DNA of 64,000 nt from Granulicella sp. dw_53 (GCF_018449545.1 NZ_JAAVUR010000001.1:248001-312000), one strand, 5' to 3'. Positions 1-9,218 are shown, counted from the stretch's first letter. A program made the numbers and translations. Notes: generated from the letters alone by a model not told the origin.

Positions 1-317
1 AGGCGGGTGAGATGCTCGTCGGCGCGGCGGATCTGGGCGTCGAGGTCGGCCCAGTAGCAGCCGTTGGAGCCGATGCAGTCGGTGTAGTCGGCGAGGCGGA
101 AGCGCTCGATGCCGAAGTTGGGAATGGGCTCGGCGGAGATGAGGAAGGATGGGTCGGCGGAGGCGGCAGAGGCTACCGCTTGAAGTGCTGCTGGAGTGGG
201 GCGCGGCCGGGCGGGCGAAGCTGCGGCTCCGGGAGGCAGAGGGCAAGACGGCGGCTGGTTTTGGGGGAAGGCGTCGTGCGCTAAGAGCAGGGTGAGAAGG
301 AATGCTGCAGTTTTCAC
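1..317 (-). CDS. Secreted HAD-type acid phosphatase (class B-like), N-terminal part
   Basis: This leftward frame starts with GTG at 315-317, behind a GGAG Shine-Dalgarno, and stays open to the window edge, so only about 105 residues are visible and the catalytic part is missing. It opens with a signal peptide (MKTAAFLLTLLLAHDAF) and a Pro/Ala-rich linker. The sequence then runs FGIERFRLADYTDCIGSNGCYWADLDAQIRRADEHL. The piece YWADLDAQIRRAD resembles the segment just ahead of the DDDD catalytic motif in HAD-fold class B acid phosphatases and e(P4)-like 5'-nucleotidases. If so, it would dephosphorylate monoesters outside the cytoplasm. The family call rests on this short stretch only; the reading frame itself is well supported. 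Confidence 0.5.
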   Translation of the reverse strand, partial: MKTAAFLLTLLLAHDAFPQNQPPSCPLPPGAAASPARPRPTPAALQAVASAASADPSFLISAEPIPNFGIERFRLADYTDCIGSNGCYWADLDAQIRRADEHLTR

Positions 318-438
318 GAGAGCGGTCTCCGTTCTTTGAATTCCTGGTGGAACTATTTAGAACAGAAAACACAATCCAAAGATAGGTATTCCGCGGCACA
401 GCCTGTGGGGAGGTAGGGACTGTGCCGGTTGCTGGCTC

Positions 439-1008
439 TTAGTGGCCGACGGCCTCGTCGGGGAAGAGGCGGATGTCGTCTACGCCGCGGTAGCGCTCGG
501 CGTAGTCCATGCCGTAGCCGATGACGAACTGATTGGGGATCTTGAAGGCGACGTAGTCGGCTTCGATGGGGACGAGACGGCGGGCGGGCTTGTCGAGGCA
601 GGTGGCGATCTTGAGGGAGGCGGGCTTGTGCTGAAGCATGAGGCCGCGGAGGTAGCTGAGGGTGAGGCCGGTGTCCAGGATGTCCTCGACGATGATGACG
701 TGCTTGCCTTCGATGGGGTTGTCGATATCCTTGATGAGCTTGACGGCGCCGGAGGAGACGCGGGCGCGGCCGTAGCTGGAGACGGCGACGAAGTCGAAGG
801 TGTTATCAACCTGGATAGCGCGGGCGAGGTCGGCGAGGAAGATGGCTGCGCCTTTGAGGACTCCGATGAGGACGATGGACTGGCCTGCGTAGTCGGCTGT
901 GATCTGGGCGCCGATCTCTCGGGTGCGTTCGGCGATCTGTTCTTTGGTGAAGAGAATCTCCATGGTGGAGGGGGGCGGGAAGGTGAGCTCGGGCGTGCTG
1001 GTGGCCAT
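439..1008 (-). CDS. hpt: Hypoxanthine phosphoribosyltransferase
   Basis: Purine salvage enzyme that joins hypoxanthine (and usually guanine) to PRPP to give IMP or GMP in the cytoplasm. The 189-residue length fits the family. The PRPP-binding loop VIIVEDILDTGLTL lies near residues 104-117 (the Glu-Asp pair and the DTG turn are visible), the flexible-loop motif SSYG near 77-80, and the base-binding DYVAFKIPNQFVIGYGMDYAE segment near the C-terminus. The start is ATG at 1006-1008; translation may begin a few residues later because the first 15 residues are low-complexity. It is divergent from lgt, with about 100 bp between them for both promoters. Confidence 0.93.
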   Translation of the reverse strand: MATSTPELTFPPPSTMEILFTKEQIAERTREIGAQITADYAGQSIVLIGVLKGAAIFLADLARAIQVDNTFDFVAVSSYGRARVSSGAVKLIKDIDNPIEGKHVIIVEDILDTGLTLSYLRGLMLQHKPASLKIATCLDKPARRLVPIEADYVAFKIPNQFVIGYGMDYAERYRGVDDIRLFPDEAVGH

Positions 1009-1106
1009 AAAGAAAAGGTTAGCGCGAATAGGGGGTTGAGGGGAAGTCGTTAGAGTAGTCCGGGGGATGCCGGGATGCCCGGCTATACTTGGAAGAAGCG
1101 AGGATT

Positions 1107-1970
1107 ATGTATCCCTATATCGATATCGGCCCATTGCATCTGGGTACGTTTGGTTTGTTTCTGTGGCTGGCTGCGGTCGCAGGAACGGTTGTGCTGCACA
1201 GGAACTTCGTAAGAAACGGAGTGGACGCCGATGCGCTGAATGTGGTCGCGCTGGTGGTGATCTCCGGGGTGATCGGAGCGAAGGCCTGGCATGAGCTGCA
1301 GGATGTTCCTGAGCTGCGGGCGGCGATCCGGCTGATTGCGGCGCCGGGGTTGAAGCATCCCCTGGATGTGCTGACGAGCTTTCTGCATTGGTTCCAGGCG
1401 GGTTTCGCCTGGTTTGGCGGAATGCTGGCCGGAATCGCCATGCTGATGTGGCAGGGACGCAATGCGCGTTTCAAGGGCCCAAAACAGGAGACAACCGGAG
1501 TGCGGGTGGGTGCGCTGCGGATGCTGGATCTGGCGGCTCCGGCGACGGCGGTCGGGTATGGTGTTGGGCGGATCGGATGCTTGACCAGCGGAGACGGAGA
1601 CTACGGCATCAAGACGACGCTGCCGTGGGGTGTGCATATGGCAAAGAACGCCCTGGTGCCGACGCCAGACCTGGTGCAGCCTACTCCGATCTATGAACTG
1701 TTATTTTCGCTGGTGGTGTTCTGGGTGCTCTGGAAGCTGGCGGAGAAGCATAAGCCGGTGGGCTGGATCACAGGACTTTACCTGGTGTTGAGCGGGCTGG
1801 GACGTTTTCTGGTGGAGTTTGTGCGGCTGAACCCGAGGCTCTACTGGGGCATGAGCAATGCGCAGGTGGCTGCGTTGGGATCGGTGATTGTGGGGATTCT
1901 GCTGGTTGCGGCGGCATCCGCGAAGAGAGTGCAGTGGGCTCCTGAGCTGGCAGCGGATTCGGGCAGATAG
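1107..1970 (+). CDS. lgt: Prolipoprotein diacylglyceryl transferase (Lgt family)
   Basis: Inner-membrane enzyme that moves diacylglycerol from phosphatidylglycerol to the lipobox Cys of prolipoproteins. The start chosen is ATG 1107 (MYPYIDIGPLHLGTFGLF), the usual Lgt N-terminus; a TTG six codons upstream is in frame. About seven hydrophobic segments are visible. The Lgt signature region reads GYGVGRIGCLTSGDGDYGI near residues 148-166: the essential Arg of GRIG is present, but the canonical Asn and Glu are replaced by Cys and Asp, and the usual HGG is FGG. This looks like the divergent branch found outside proteobacteria. It is followed at once by a strong terminator. lspA, the next enzyme of the same pathway, lies 7 kb away on the other strand. 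Confidence 0.85.
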   Translation: MYPYIDIGPLHLGTFGLFLWLAAVAGTVVLHRNFVRNGVDADALNVVALVVISGVIGAKAWHELQDVPELRAAIRLIAAPGLKHPLDVLTSFLHWFQAGFAWFGGMLAGIAMLMWQGRNARFKGPKQETTGVRVGALRMLDLAAPATAVGYGVGRIGCLTSGDGDYGIKTTLPWGVHMAKNALVPTPDLVQPTPIYELLFSLVVFWVLWKLAEKHKPVGWITGLYLVLSGLGRFLVEFVRLNPRLYWGMSNAQVAALGSVIVGILLVAAASAKRVQWAPELAADSGR

Positions 1971-1995
1971 CGCTTCCGTCCATTACGAAACAGGG

Positions 1996-2034
1996 AAGAG
2001 TCCGTTCGCGATGACTGCGAACGGACTCTTTTTT
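1996..2034 (+). terminator. Rho-independent terminator after lgt
   Basis: A perfect 13-14 bp stem (AAGAGTCCGTTCGC paired with GCGAACGGACTCTT) with a 7-nt loop runs into a T6 tract, 25 bp after the lgt stop. It lies between the convergent lgt and aqpZ. The T tract favours rightward termination; on the leftward strand the tail is weaker. Confidence 0.9.
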
Positions 2035-2038
2035 CGCG

Positions 2039-2767
2039 CTAATCCTTTGACATCGCTTCGCGTATGGGTGGTTGTGGAGCACGGAAGAGAGTGTCGGAGA
2101 TAAGGCCGCCGATGATGGCTCCCAGGATGGGTGCGGCCCAGAAGAGCCAGAGCTGGTTAAGGGCCCAACCACCCACGAAGATCGCGGGGCCGGTGCTGCG
2201 GGCGGGATTCACAGAGGTATTGGTGACGGGGATGCTGATGAGGTGGATCAGCGTGAGGCAGAGACCGATGGAGATGGGTGCGAAGCCTTTTGGGGCACGC
2301 TCATCGGTTGAGCCCAGGATGACGAGCAGAAAGAAAGCGGTGAGGACGACCTCGATGAGGAAGCAGGCGAGGAGGGAGTAGCCGCCGGGGGAGTGATCGG
2401 CGTAGCCGTTCGAGGCGAAGCCACCGGCGAGTGAGAAGCCGGGCTTGCCGTTGGCGATGAGGTAGAGGACGCCGGAGGCAGCGACGGCGCCGAGGACCTG
2501 GGCGGCGATATAGGCGGGCAGGTCGGAGATGGGGAAGCGTTTGCCGACGACGAGACCGACTGAGACGGCAGGATTGAGATGACAGCCGGAGACGTGTCCG
2601 ATGGCGAAGGCCATGGTGAGCACGGTCAGTCCGAAGGCGAGGGAGACGCCGGCGAAGCCGATGCCAAGGGCGGGAAATGCCGCGGCGAGGACTGCGGACC
2701 CGCAGCCTCCGAAGACGAGCCAGAAGGTACCGAAGAACTCAGCTGCTGCACGTTTGGAGAGATGCAA
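2039..2767 (-). CDS. aqpZ: Aquaporin Z
   Basis: Water channel of the MIP family in the inner membrane. Both NPA boxes are present: HLNPAVS near residue 63 and SVNPARS near residue 187. Six membrane helices fit the 242-residue length. The narrow-filter residues typical of water-selective AqpZ can be read: Phe in AFGLTVL, His in LTLIHLIS, Thr in VTNTSVN and Arg after the second NPA. The overall sequence is very close to the E. coli type ([23 protein letters not shown]). The start codon is TTG at 2765-2767, with AGAGG about six bases ahead; no ATG lies nearby in frame. It is 144 bp after the SprT-like gene on the same strand and probably has its own promoter. Confidence 0.95.
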   Translation of the reverse strand: MHLSKRAAAEFFGTFWLVFGGCGSAVLAAAFPALGIGFAGVSLAFGLTVLTMAFAIGHVSGCHLNPAVSVGLVVGKRFPISDLPAYIAAQVLGAVAASGVLYLIANGKPGFSLAGGFASNGYADHSPGGYSLLACFLIEVVLTAFFLLVILGSTDERAPKGFAPISIGLCLTLIHLISIPVTNTSVNPARSTGPAIFVGGWALNQLWLFWAAPILGAIIGGLISDTLFRAPQPPIREAMSKD

Positions 2768-2911
2768 GGAGAGCCTCTTTCAGTCTGGATCTTTCCCTCG
2801 CCGACGGGGTCATGCGCGTGCGGAGAATGGGATTTCCAAACGGGAGGATACTAGCATGAATCGGGTGAAGAATCGCTCGTTGTTCTATGAAACAAAGACG
2901 GTTGCGGTTGT

Positions 2912-3694
2912 CTAAATGAGCTTGAGGTAGGCTTTGGCTTCTTCGAGTTCAGGGAAGAGACGTTCTTCAGCCTGGAATTCGCGGGAGTGGACGCAACGGC
3001 GTCCGGCCTTGACCCGAACGGGATGCTTGAGGTGGAGCATCTCGTGGTAGAGCAGGTACTCGATCGCACAGCGGGGGGTATCGGGCCGGTCGAAGACGCG
3101 GCTGACGACGATGGTGTTGTGAGCCGCGTCGTAGTGGCCGAGCATGCGTCGGGCGGCGTGGGCGCTCCAGGTGAGCGTCGGCCTGCCGAGCAGACCGTGG
3201 AAGAATCGCGTGTTGAGAGACTCGAAGACCTCATCGAGGTCGTAGTGGTGGCCCAGTGTGGTGGAGATGCGCTTGCGGCCGCGGGTCTGGCGGACGTGCT
3301 CGGCCTGCCTGGAGACGGCCTCGGAGCGGACATGGCGGCGGTAGCGGTCGGCGTGGGCCGGGGCGATGGGCTTCTTGTAGAGCTTGGCCAGCAGAATATG
3401 CGCGATAGCGTGGTGGACGGACTCGGGCGCGTTCTCGAGGATGTCGGAGAGGCGGACGTGGAGGCGGCCTTCACGGAGGCGGATGGTGGTGTTGAGCGAG
3501 GTGAAGCGGCGGAAGCGGATGTCGATGGGCGGCATCGGCGCTCGCGGGCGAATCTCGCGGTACTGCTCTTCGAAGACGGGGATGAGAGCCGATGACACGA
3601 TAACTGAAAGGTTAACATGCCGGGGTGTGGATGGTGGAGGAAGTGTACTTTCGCTGGTGCGGGCTGAGAGCTTTTGTACGGAGTTCGAGCCCAC
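2912..3694 (-). CDS. SprT-like zinc metallopeptidase
   Basis: Predicted cytoplasmic zinc-dependent protease-fold protein, 260 residues. The zinc motif HEMLH (in LLYHEMLHLKH, near residues 215-225) is preceded by the SprT-type core LNTRFFHGLLGRPTLTWS and ARRMLGHYDAAHNTIVVS, and followed by HSREFQAEERLF, which could give the third ligand. The N-terminal 100 residues are basic and less recognisable. The start is GTG at 3692-3694, 12 bp after the preceding gene, so it is probably translated from the ileS-lspA-uvrA message. The substrate is unknown; SPRTN/SprT relatives act on DNA-bound proteins, which would suit its place near uvrA, but that is inference. Confidence 0.75.
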   Translation of the reverse strand: MGSNSVQKLSARTSESTLPPPSTPRHVNLSVIVSSALIPVFEEQYREIRPRAPMPPIDIRFRRFTSLNTTIRLREGRLHVRLSDILENAPESVHHAIAHILLAKLYKKPIAPAHADRYRRHVRSEAVSRQAEHVRQTRGRKRISTTLGHHYDLDEVFESLNTRFFHGLLGRPTLTWSAHAARRMLGHYDAAHNTIVVSRVFDRPDTPRCAIEYLLYHEMLHLKHPVRVKAGRRCVHSREFQAEERLFPELEEAKAYLKLI

Positions 3695-3706
3695 AGTTCC
3701 GGACCA

Positions 3707-4270
3707 CTAACGTGGCAGTGTTGTCGGCTCGTTCTTGTTCTCTTTGGCGGGCGGGTGCGCGAGGAACCAGGCGCGTTGATCTTCGACGAGGTGAGCAGCG
3801 GTTTCGCGGATGTCGCGGATGGATTCGAGGGCTAGTTTGCGGGAGACGTTGTAGGCTTCGTCGTCGGGTGGGGACTTGAGGGCGGAGGACCAGCGCTCGG
3901 TCGCTTCCAGGAGCTTGGGCAGGGCCTTGCGGATGTCGCGGTGGCGGGGGCCGTAGTCGTCGAGGTTATCGTCGAGTTCGTCCGCTACTGCGGTGAACTG
4001 CTCGAAGAGATCGTGGGCGTCTTGGGAGCGGCCGGGACGGCGAGGCTTGGCGAAGAGATCCTGGATGGACTTGGTGCGGGCGTCGAGAAACTTGACGAAG
4101 ACCAGGACGCGGTCGGAGGGGACGTAGGCGGCGTCGCGGAGCTGCTCGATCTCTGCGTCGGAGAGCGCGGCCTCGCCTCGCTGGGCGTGGAGGGATGTCT
4201 TCAGAGCAAAAAGGAGCGCAATCGACAACAGGATTCGAACGGCGCGAGTGCGTTGGGAGCGCGGAGGCAT
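3707..4270 (-). CDS. Small secreted protein of unknown function
   Basis: Not recognised. The 187-residue product starts with a basic stretch and a hydrophobic signal segment (ILLSIALLFALKTSLHAQ) with a plausible signal-peptidase site after HAQ. The mature part is helical and charged, with no cysteines and no catalytic motif that I can see; it ends in a Lys/Glu/Pro tail. The neighbour at 4299 is another small exported helical protein, with 28 bp between them, and the SprT-like gene follows after 12 bp, so the three are probably co-transcribed. A shared periplasmic role for the two small proteins is a guess. Confidence 0.7.
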   Translation of the reverse strand: MPPRSQRTRAVRILLSIALLFALKTSLHAQRGEAALSDAEIEQLRDAAYVPSDRVLVFVKFLDARTKSIQDLFAKPRRPGRSQDAHDLFEQFTAVADELDDNLDDYGPRHRDIRKALPKLLEATERWSSALKSPPDDEAYNVSRKLALESIRDIRETAAHLVEDQRAWFLAHPPAKENKNEPTTLPR

Positions 4271-4298
4271 TGTGCTGTTTTAGACTGCCATGAAAGAG

Positions 4299-4769
4299 CT
4301 AACGTGCGAAGACCTGACTGAGGATCTCGTCCTGAACCTGATCGAGTTCTTTAAGAGTGGCTTGAAGGACGACACGGTCGTCGCCTGAGGCGGCGTGCAT
4401 GTAGTCGACCAAGCGGCGGGTGGTGTGATGCATGATAAGTTCGGCGTTCTTCAGACGCTTGTTATCCCGAGCCAGACCAAGGTGGATGAGGCGGGCGTAG
4501 TGTTCGACGCGCTTCAAAGTGGCGCTGGCGGGACCGATATCGCCATCCATCATCTGCTTCCCGGCGAGCTCGGTCATGGAGTGGACGAGTTCGGTATAGA
4601 GGAAGCACTGCTCTCTGGGGCTGGCCTGGAGGGCGCGCTGTTCAAGCTGGTTGATGGTTTGGGGAGTGGGGACGGCGTCGTCTAGCCCAGCTGCATGGCC
4701 GGTGGGGCACAGGCAAAGTACCAGGGGAAGGGGGAGGAGGAAGGTAGCAGGACGAAATCTGAATTTCAT
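4299..4769 (-). CDS. Small secreted helical protein of unknown function
   Basis: Not recognised. The 156 residues begin with a classical signal peptide (MKFRFRPATFLLPLPLVLCLCPTGHAAG). The mature part is predicted to be all helix, with pairs such as MTELAGKQMMDGD and RRLVDYMHAASGD. It lies 24 bp after the TPR gene and 28 bp before another small exported protein, in a tightly packed leftward string. One cysteine remains in the mature part (REQCFLYTELVHS). No lipobox is evident, although LCLCP lies inside the hydrophobic core. Confidence 0.7.
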   Translation of the reverse strand: MKFRFRPATFLLPLPLVLCLCPTGHAAGLDDAVPTPQTINQLEQRALQASPREQCFLYTELVHSMTELAGKQMMDGDIGPASATLKRVEHYARLIHLGLARDNKRLKNAELIMHHTTRRLVDYMHAASGDDRVVLQATLKELDQVQDEILSQVFAR

Positions 4770-4793
4770 AACGCACCTCTTGGGAGCGCTTAC

Positions 4794-6158
4794 CTACTTC
4801 TGATGATTGAGGGTGATCAGGCGGTGGCGCGCCTCCCACTCCTCATCTGGAAATTTTCCATTCGCCACGGAGAGAAACTGGTTGTAGAGTTCCGATGCTT
4901 TTTTCACCTCGTGCAGTTTGTCGCGGGCCGTCGCTTCGAGGAAGAGAGCGGAGGGTGACTGTGGCAGCACTGTAGCACGCAGCGACAACGCTTGCAACGT
5001 GACCTGGGGATCGTTGTTCTCCGAGGCGGCGAAGGCGAGGTGGCTGGCAGCTATGCCGAGGTCCTCTTTGGAGGGAAAGCCGGTGGAGTTGGCGACGGCG
5101 CGTTTGAGGAGAGCTTCCGCCTCGGCGGCACGGTGAAGATGGATGAGCGCGTCGGCGCGGTCGTCCAGAAGAGTGGGGTCGGGTTGGGCTCCGGGCGGAG
5201 TGGCAGCGATGAGGGTGGCGAAGAGAGGATCGGCCTTGTCGTATTGAGCGCTACGGCTGTAAAGACGAGCAAGGATGCGGGTTACTGCGGGATCATTCGG
5301 GTGACTCGCGTGGAGTTTCTCCACCAGCGGGAGAGCTTGAGAGGACTTGGCGGGATCGTCGCTGGCCATGTAGACCGTGGCCAACTGGGCGTTGAGGGTG
5401 GTGTCCTCGGGAGCTATTGCGAGGGCGGCGGTGAGGAGGGATTCGGCCTCCGCGGGCTTGTTCTGGCGGAGGAGCAGGTGGGTGAGGGCGGCGGTGGCAG
5501 CGGGGTCGTTGGGAGAGGCGGCGAGGAGACGGCGGTAGGCGGCCTCCGCGGCAGGGAGATCGCCGGAGGCCTCGGCGAGTTCGGCGGTGAAGGAGATGTC
5601 TTCGGGGGTCTCGGGTGAGATTTTGAGGGCGGCGAGGAGATCGGCGCTGGCGGCTGCGGGCTGGGAGGCAGACTGATCGAGCCGGGCGAGGGCGCGGTAG
5701 GCGCGGGCTTTGAGAGCCGGGGCGGGCGCGTCCAGGGTGACGGCTGTGGCTAACTCTGTATGGGCTGCACTGGATTCCCCCTGGCGGGCGAGTAGCAGGC
5801 CGAGGGCGAGGTGGGGCTCGAAGAGTTTGGGATCGGCGGCGATGGCCCGGCGGTAGGTCTCGGCGGCGGCAGGCTGGTCGAGGGCGTCCTGGGTGGAGGC
5901 CAGGTCGTAGAGGAGGTGGGCGTCGGTTGGGTTCTTCTCCACGAGGCTAGTGAGGAGCTTTTGGGCGGCGGGGTAGTCGCGTTTTTCGAGCGCCTCGTTG
6001 GCTTGGGCGCGGAGGGGATCTTGTTGGGTTTGGGTGGGGGAGGAGGCGTCGGTGGTTCCGGCGGGGAGCTGGGCGTTAGCTGCCAGAGGGAGAACGAGCG
6101 ACAGCAGGAGCCAACTTGGGCTGAAGGCTAGTTTCGAGAGTGTTCGAAGGATCGTCAT
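4794..6158 (-). CDS. Exported tetratricopeptide-repeat protein
   Basis: Probable periplasmic scaffold of 454 residues. It has a signal peptide (LAFSPSWLLLSLVLPLAANAQ), then from about residue 50 a continuous series of TPR units recognisable by the Ala-Leu-x4-Pro-x4-Ala rhythm, for example AAAETYRRAIAADPKLFEPHL and AAEAAYRRLLAASPNDPAA. I count about ten units. It overlaps uvrA by four bases (ATGA), so it is translationally coupled to it. TPR proteins bind partners rather than catalyse; which partner cannot be told here. Confidence 0.85.
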   Translation of the reverse strand: MTILRTLSKLAFSPSWLLLSLVLPLAANAQLPAGTTDASSPTQTQQDPLRAQANEALEKRDYPAAQKLLTSLVEKNPTDAHLLYDLASTQDALDQPAAAETYRRAIAADPKLFEPHLALGLLLARQGESSAAHTELATAVTLDAPAPALKARAYRALARLDQSASQPAAASADLLAALKISPETPEDISFTAELAEASGDLPAAEAAYRRLLAASPNDPAATAALTHLLLRQNKPAEAESLLTAALAIAPEDTTLNAQLATVYMASDDPAKSSQALPLVEKLHASHPNDPAVTRILARLYSRSAQYDKADPLFATLIAATPPGAQPDPTLLDDRADALIHLHRAAEAEALLKRAVANSTGFPSKEDLGIAASHLAFAASENNDPQVTLQALSLRATVLPQSPSALFLEATARDKLHEVKKASELYNQFLSVANGKFPDEEWEARHRLITLNHQK

Positions 6159-9100
6159 ACTGTGGCCTGAAGCGATGGGTCTTCCTCTTTGACGGTGCTG
6201 CGGAGTTTAAGCACGGGAGCGAGCCAGTGTCCGGTATGGCTGGCGGGGTTGGCGGCGACCTCTTCGGGGGTGCCGACGGCTACGACCTGGCCTCCGCCAC
6301 TGCCGCCCTCGGGTCCCATATCGATGACCCAGTCGGCGGATTTGATGACGTCGAGGTTGTGCTCGATGACTAGCAAGGAACCGCCGCCCTCGATGAGCTT
6401 GCGGAAGGCGGCGAGGAGCTTGGCCACGTCGTCGAAGTGGAGACCGGTGGTCGGCTCGTCGAGGATATACAGCGTGCGGCTGCGGGCTTTGGCGGCTGCT
6501 TCGTTGGTGGTGCGGGTGGAGATGGAGCGGGCGGTGGCGAGGTGGCTGGCGAGTTTGACGCGCTGAGCTTCGCCGCCGGAGAGGGTCGTCGCGGACTGGC
6601 CGAGGCGGACGTATCCGAGACCGACCTCGTCGAGGACGTACAGCTTGTCGACGATCTTGGGGTGTCCGGCGAAGTAGGTGAGGGCCTCTTTGACGGTCAT
6701 GTCCAGGACGTCGTGGATGTTCTTATTGCGATACTTGATATCGAGGATGGCGGATTTGTAACGCGCACCGTTGCACTCTTCGCAGGGGAGTTCGATGTCG
6801 GCGAGGAACTGCATCTCCACGGTGACGGTGCCGTCGCCCTCGCAGACGTCGCAGCGCCCACCCGGGACGTTGAAGGAGAAGTGGCCGGGACCGAAGCCGC
6901 GCCGCTTGGCATCAGGCTGGGCGGCGAAGAGGGCGCGGATGTCGTCGAAGGCCTTGATGTAGGTGACGGGGTTGGAGCGGGGAGTACGGCCGATGGGGGA
7001 CTGATCGACCAGGACGACGTCGTTGAGGTGCTGTGTGCCGGAGAGCTCGCGGTAGAGATGCGCGGGTGCGCCCTCGGCCTGGCTACCCTGGCCGGGTTCG
7101 CGGTTGAGAGCCTGCATGAGCGCGCGGTAGAGCACTTGATGCACGATGGTGGATTTTCCCGAGCCGCTGACGCCGGTGACGCAGCAGAGCAGGTTCAGGG
7201 GGATGTCGAGATCGACGCCGCGGAGGTTGTGGATGCGGGCTCCGGTGAGCTTCAGGTGCTCGCGGCCCGGTTCGCGGCGGACACGGGGAATCGGGATGGA
7301 GAGGCGGCCAGAGAGGTACTTGCCGGTAATGGAGTTGGGATCGGCGGTGACTTCGGCTACTGTTCCAGCGGCGAGGAGCTGCCCGCCGAGTTCGCCGGCG
7401 CCAGGGCCGAGGTCGAGGAGGTAGTCGGCGGCGCGGATCACGTCGGGGTCGTGCTCGACGACGAGGATGGTGTTGCCCAGGTCGCGAAGGTCCTTCATGA
7501 TGCGGATGAGCTTGGCGGTGTCGCGGGTGTGGAGGCCGATGCTCGGCTCGTCGAGCACGTAGAGTGCTCCTACGAGGCGAGAGCCCAGCGACGTAGCGAG
7601 CTGGATGCGCTGCGACTCTCCACCGGAGAGGGTGGAGGAGAGACGGTCCAGTGTGAGGTAGTCGAGGCCGACCTGATGGAGGAAGTGGACCCGTTGGCGA
7701 ACCTCTTCGAGGACCTTGCCCGCGATCTCCATCTGTGACGGTGAGAGTTGCAAATTGTCGAAGAAGTTCTGCGCCGCGGTGATGGTGAGCGCGGAGGTCT
7801 CGCAGATGTTCTGAGCGGGACCAGTGCCGGACTGGATGAGGACGGCCCGGGCCTCGGCGCGAAGACGCTGACCGCGGCAGTCGGGGCAGGTGGCGTAGCC
7901 GCGGTACTTGGAGAGGAAGACACGCACATGCAGCTTGTACTTCTTGCGGTCGAGCGCGCTGAAGAAGCCGCGAATGCCGGGGAAGGAGCCGCGGCCGTCT
8001 TCGATGAACCGCTGCTGATCCGGAGTAAGGTCGAACCACGGAACGTTGGTGGGAATCTTGGCTTCCTTGGCAGCACGCAGCATCTCGCCGTGGTGCGGAC
8101 GGTACTTCGTCGTGTTCCAGGGAGCGATAGCGCCTTCGGAGAGCGTCTTGGAGCGATCCGGAATGATGAGGTTGGGATCGAAGTCGATGGTGTTGCCGAA
8201 GCCCTGGCATCGCGGGCATGCGCCGAAGGGGTTGTTGAAGGAGAAGAGGCGCGGCTCCGGCTCGCGATAGGCGCGGTGGCAGGTCGTGCACTCAAACGCA
8301 GCGGAGAAGCGGAGCTGCTGCGGCTCGCCTTCGTCATCGCGTGGGACGGTATGGAAGCGGACCTCTCCGGACTCACGGTAGCTGGTCTCGATAGCATCTA
8401 CGATTCGGCTGCGCACCTCGGGCGAGAGAGCGAGGCGGTCGACCAGGATGAAGATCGGTTGAGCGAAGTCCAGTTCTAGCAGGGACTCGGGAGTAGAGAA
8501 CTCCACGATCTTGCCGTTCTGGAAGAGGCGGTTGTAGCCACGGCGGCGAAGCTCGGTAAGGCGGTCGCGCAGCGAGTCGGTGACGGAGGCGAGGCCGATC
8601 ACGGAAGAGGCGGCCTTCACGGACTTCTTCGAAGCAGACTTTTTGGCAGGCTTGGGCGGAGCCGCTTCGGTCTCGGTGTTCGCCTGCTGCAACGGCTCCA
8701 GCTTGATCTCGGCGCGAACGATAGGGAAGAGCGCGTAGGTGCGGGTGCCTTCGGGCAGGGCCAGGAGGGCCGCGACGATCTCGTCGACGGTATCGTGCTT
8801 GACGATGCCTCCGCAGTGCAGACAAGTAACGGTGCCGCAGCGGGCGTAGAGGAGCCGGAGATAGTCGTAGATCTCCGTGGCGGTCGCGACGGTAGAGCGG
8901 GGATTGCGAGTCTGGTTCTTCTGCTTGATTGCGATGGCCGGAGCGAGGCCGTCCATGTGATCGACGTCGGGCTTTTCGATGCGCTCCAGAAACTGACGGG
9001 CGTAGGCCGAGAGGGATTCGACGTAGCGGCGCTGGCCCTCCGCGTAGACGGTGTCGAAGGCGAGCGAGGATTTGCCGGAGCCGCTGACGCCGGAGACGAC

Positions 9101-9184
9101 GGTGAGGGCGTTGTGCGGGATGTCGATGTCGATACCCTTGAGGTTGTGAGTACGTGCGCCGCGAATTGTGATCTGGTCATTCAT
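6155..9184 (-). CDS. uvrA: UvrABC excision nuclease subunit A
   Basis: ATP-dependent DNA-damage sensor of nucleotide excision repair; it loads UvrB. It is 1009 residues long, somewhat above the usual 940. There are two ABC ATPase halves: Walker A GVSGSGKSS at residues 32-40 and a second GVSGSGKST in the C-terminal half, with signatures LSGGESQRIQLA and LSGGEAQRVKLA. Zinc modules are visible as CTTCHRAY...CPRCQG and CDVCEGDG...CEECNG. Extra length comes partly from a Lys/Ala/Ser-rich insert around residues 170-195 (PKPAKKSASKKSVKAASS). The start is ATG at 9182-9184, 34 bp after lspA. Being joined to ileS-lspA rather than under a visible SOS box suggests constitutive expression; I saw no clear LexA site. 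Confidence 0.97.
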   Translation of the reverse strand: MNDQITIRGARTHNLKGIDIDIPHNALTVVSGVSGSGKSSLAFDTVYAEGQRRYVESLSAYARQFLERIEKPDVDHMDGLAPAIAIKQKNQTRNPRSTVATATEIYDYLRLLYARCGTVTCLHCGGIVKHDTVDEIVAALLALPEGTRTYALFPIVRAEIKLEPLQQANTETEAAPPKPAKKSASKKSVKAASSVIGLASVTDSLRDRLTELRRRGYNRLFQNGKIVEFSTPESLLELDFAQPIFILVDRLALSPEVRSRIVDAIETSYRESGEVRFHTVPRDDEGEPQQLRFSAAFECTTCHRAYREPEPRLFSFNNPFGACPRCQGFGNTIDFDPNLIIPDRSKTLSEGAIAPWNTTKYRPHHGEMLRAAKEAKIPTNVPWFDLTPDQQRFIEDGRGSFPGIRGFFSALDRKKYKLHVRVFLSKYRGYATCPDCRGQRLRAEARAVLIQSGTGPAQNICETSALTITAAQNFFDNLQLSPSQMEIAGKVLEEVRQRVHFLHQVGLDYLTLDRLSSTLSGGESQRIQLATSLGSRLVGALYVLDEPSIGLHTRDTAKLIRIMKDLRDLGNTILVVEHDPDVIRAADYLLDLGPGAGELGGQLLAAGTVAEVTADPNSITGKYLSGRLSIPIPRVRREPGREHLKLTGARIHNLRGVDLDIPLNLLCCVTGVSGSGKSTIVHQVLYRALMQALNREPGQGSQAEGAPAHLYRELSGTQHLNDVVLVDQSPIGRTPRSNPVTYIKAFDDIRALFAAQPDAKRRGFGPGHFSFNVPGGRCDVCEGDGTVTVEMQFLADIELPCEECNGARYKSAILDIKYRNKNIHDVLDMTVKEALTYFAGHPKIVDKLYVLDEVGLGYVRLGQSATTLSGGEAQRVKLASHLATARSISTRTTNEAAAKARSRTLYILDEPTTGLHFDDVAKLLAAFRKLIEGGGSLLVIEHNLDVIKSADWVIDMGPEGGSGGGQVVAVGTPEEVAANPASHTGHWLAPVLKLRSTVKEEDPSLQATV

Positions 9185-9218
9185 AAAAAGACAGGGATTA
9201 GGGACTAAAGATGAGGGG

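Noticed and set aside
6437..7738. Rightward open frame of 433 codons
   Set aside because: Antisense to uvrA; composition is that of a shadow frame.
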